A stretch of DNA of 5,449 nucleotides, from the NCBI GenBank assembly GCA_030150795.1, contig JASLFF010000560.1, positions 1 through 5,449 of the forward strand, in the 5' to 3' direction. The notes under the pieces were generated by a model. The model was not told the origin of the DNA. It did not search any database and saw only the letters and a list, made by a program, of their open reading frames with translations. The translations under genes were made by a program, and so were the position numbers. The DNA comes from Terriglobales bacterium (GTDB lineage Bacteria; Acidobacteriota; Terriglobia; Terriglobales; Gp1-AA117). This document shows, piece after piece, positions 5,400 to 5,449 of the stretch (positions are counted from its first letter, which is position 1; each line of letters starts with the position of its first letter).

Positions 5400-5409
5400 T
5401 GCGTACGTA
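5400..5409. repeat. TGCGTACGTA, possible enhancer site, copy 2
   Basis: This is the second copy of the TGCRTACGTA element, about 156-165 bases upstream of the predicted sigma-54 start. The 50-base spacing places both copies on about the same face of the helix. Confidence 0.4.
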
Positions 5410-5449
5410 AGTATGGATTCGGGTTCTCACATATATATAAGCTCGAATC

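Larger units (their letters stand above)
5286..5449. other. Right-edge region without a supported gene
   Basis: Apart from the TACGTA repeats and a short alternating AT run (5431-5439), nothing is recognised. Two frames stay open to the edge: a minus-strand frame ending at a TAA at 5312-5314, and a plus-strand frame from an ATG at 5382. Neither has a ribosome site or recognisable sequence. The region most likely is the upstream control DNA of the BON gene. Confidence 0.4.

Noticed and set aside
5312..5449. Frames open to the right edge (minus strand to a TAA at 5312; plus strand from ATG 5382)
   Set aside because: Short, without ribosome sites, codon use unlike the neighbouring genes, and no recognisable peptide. 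Chance open frames in AT-richer DNA are sufficient.
1..5449. Search for CRISPR arrays, transposon ends, tRNA or rRNA genes and attachment sites
   Set aside because: No regularly spaced long repeats, terminal inverted repeats next to a transposase, or tRNA/rRNA sequence could be seen.

Overview
The window looks like a piece of a free-living, moderately GC-rich Gram-negative bacterial chromosome. The gene mix (a Wzx-type flippase, a lone STAS protein, a secreted BON-domain protein with a low-complexity linker, and a good sigma-54 promoter) would suit an Acidobacteriota soil bacterium. That assignment is only a guess from gene style. No rRNA, tRNA, transposase, phage gene or CRISPR array is visible.

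Left block (1-3690, all minus strand, read right to left): a tightly packed operon. It begins with a 386-aa protein that looks like a sugar-nucleotide pyrophosphorylase fused to a left-handed beta-helix, but lacks the usual catalytic signature (2530-3690). Next comes a single-domain STAS protein that overlaps it by 14 bases (2148-2543), then a 12-helix oligosaccharide/lipid flippase (825-2138). A 243-aa ParB/sulfiredoxin-fold-like protein overlaps the flippase by the ATGA motif (97-828). Last is the start of a secreted protein that runs off the left edge (1-64). The overlaps imply coupled translation. A reasonable reading is an envelope or exopolysaccharide assembly operon with a phospho-switchable STAS regulator built in; this is inference, since no glycosyltransferase or polymerase lies in the window.

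Centre (3691-4014): a divergent intergenic region of 324 bases separates the operon from a rightward gene. It carries an 11-base direct repeat 51 bases apart, a related third element, and two abutting palindromes, so it is probably where regulators bind. No convincing sigma-70 promoter for the operon could be read.

Right block: ogt (4015-4587, plus strand) encodes a complete O6-alkylguanine-DNA alkyltransferase with its PCHR active site, and may be read from a leaderless transcript. It converges, with a 14-base gap, on a secreted BON-domain protein (4602-5180, minus strand). Upstream of the BON gene is a near-consensus sigma-54 (-24/-12) promoter. About 105-165 bases further upstream are two copies of TGCRTACGTA exactly 50 bases apart, placed as enhancer-binding-protein sites would be. 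The last 164 bases hold no supported gene.

The two most novel aspects are the STAS / degenerate nucleotidyltransferase / flippase / ParB-like operon and the sigma-54 control region of the BON gene.
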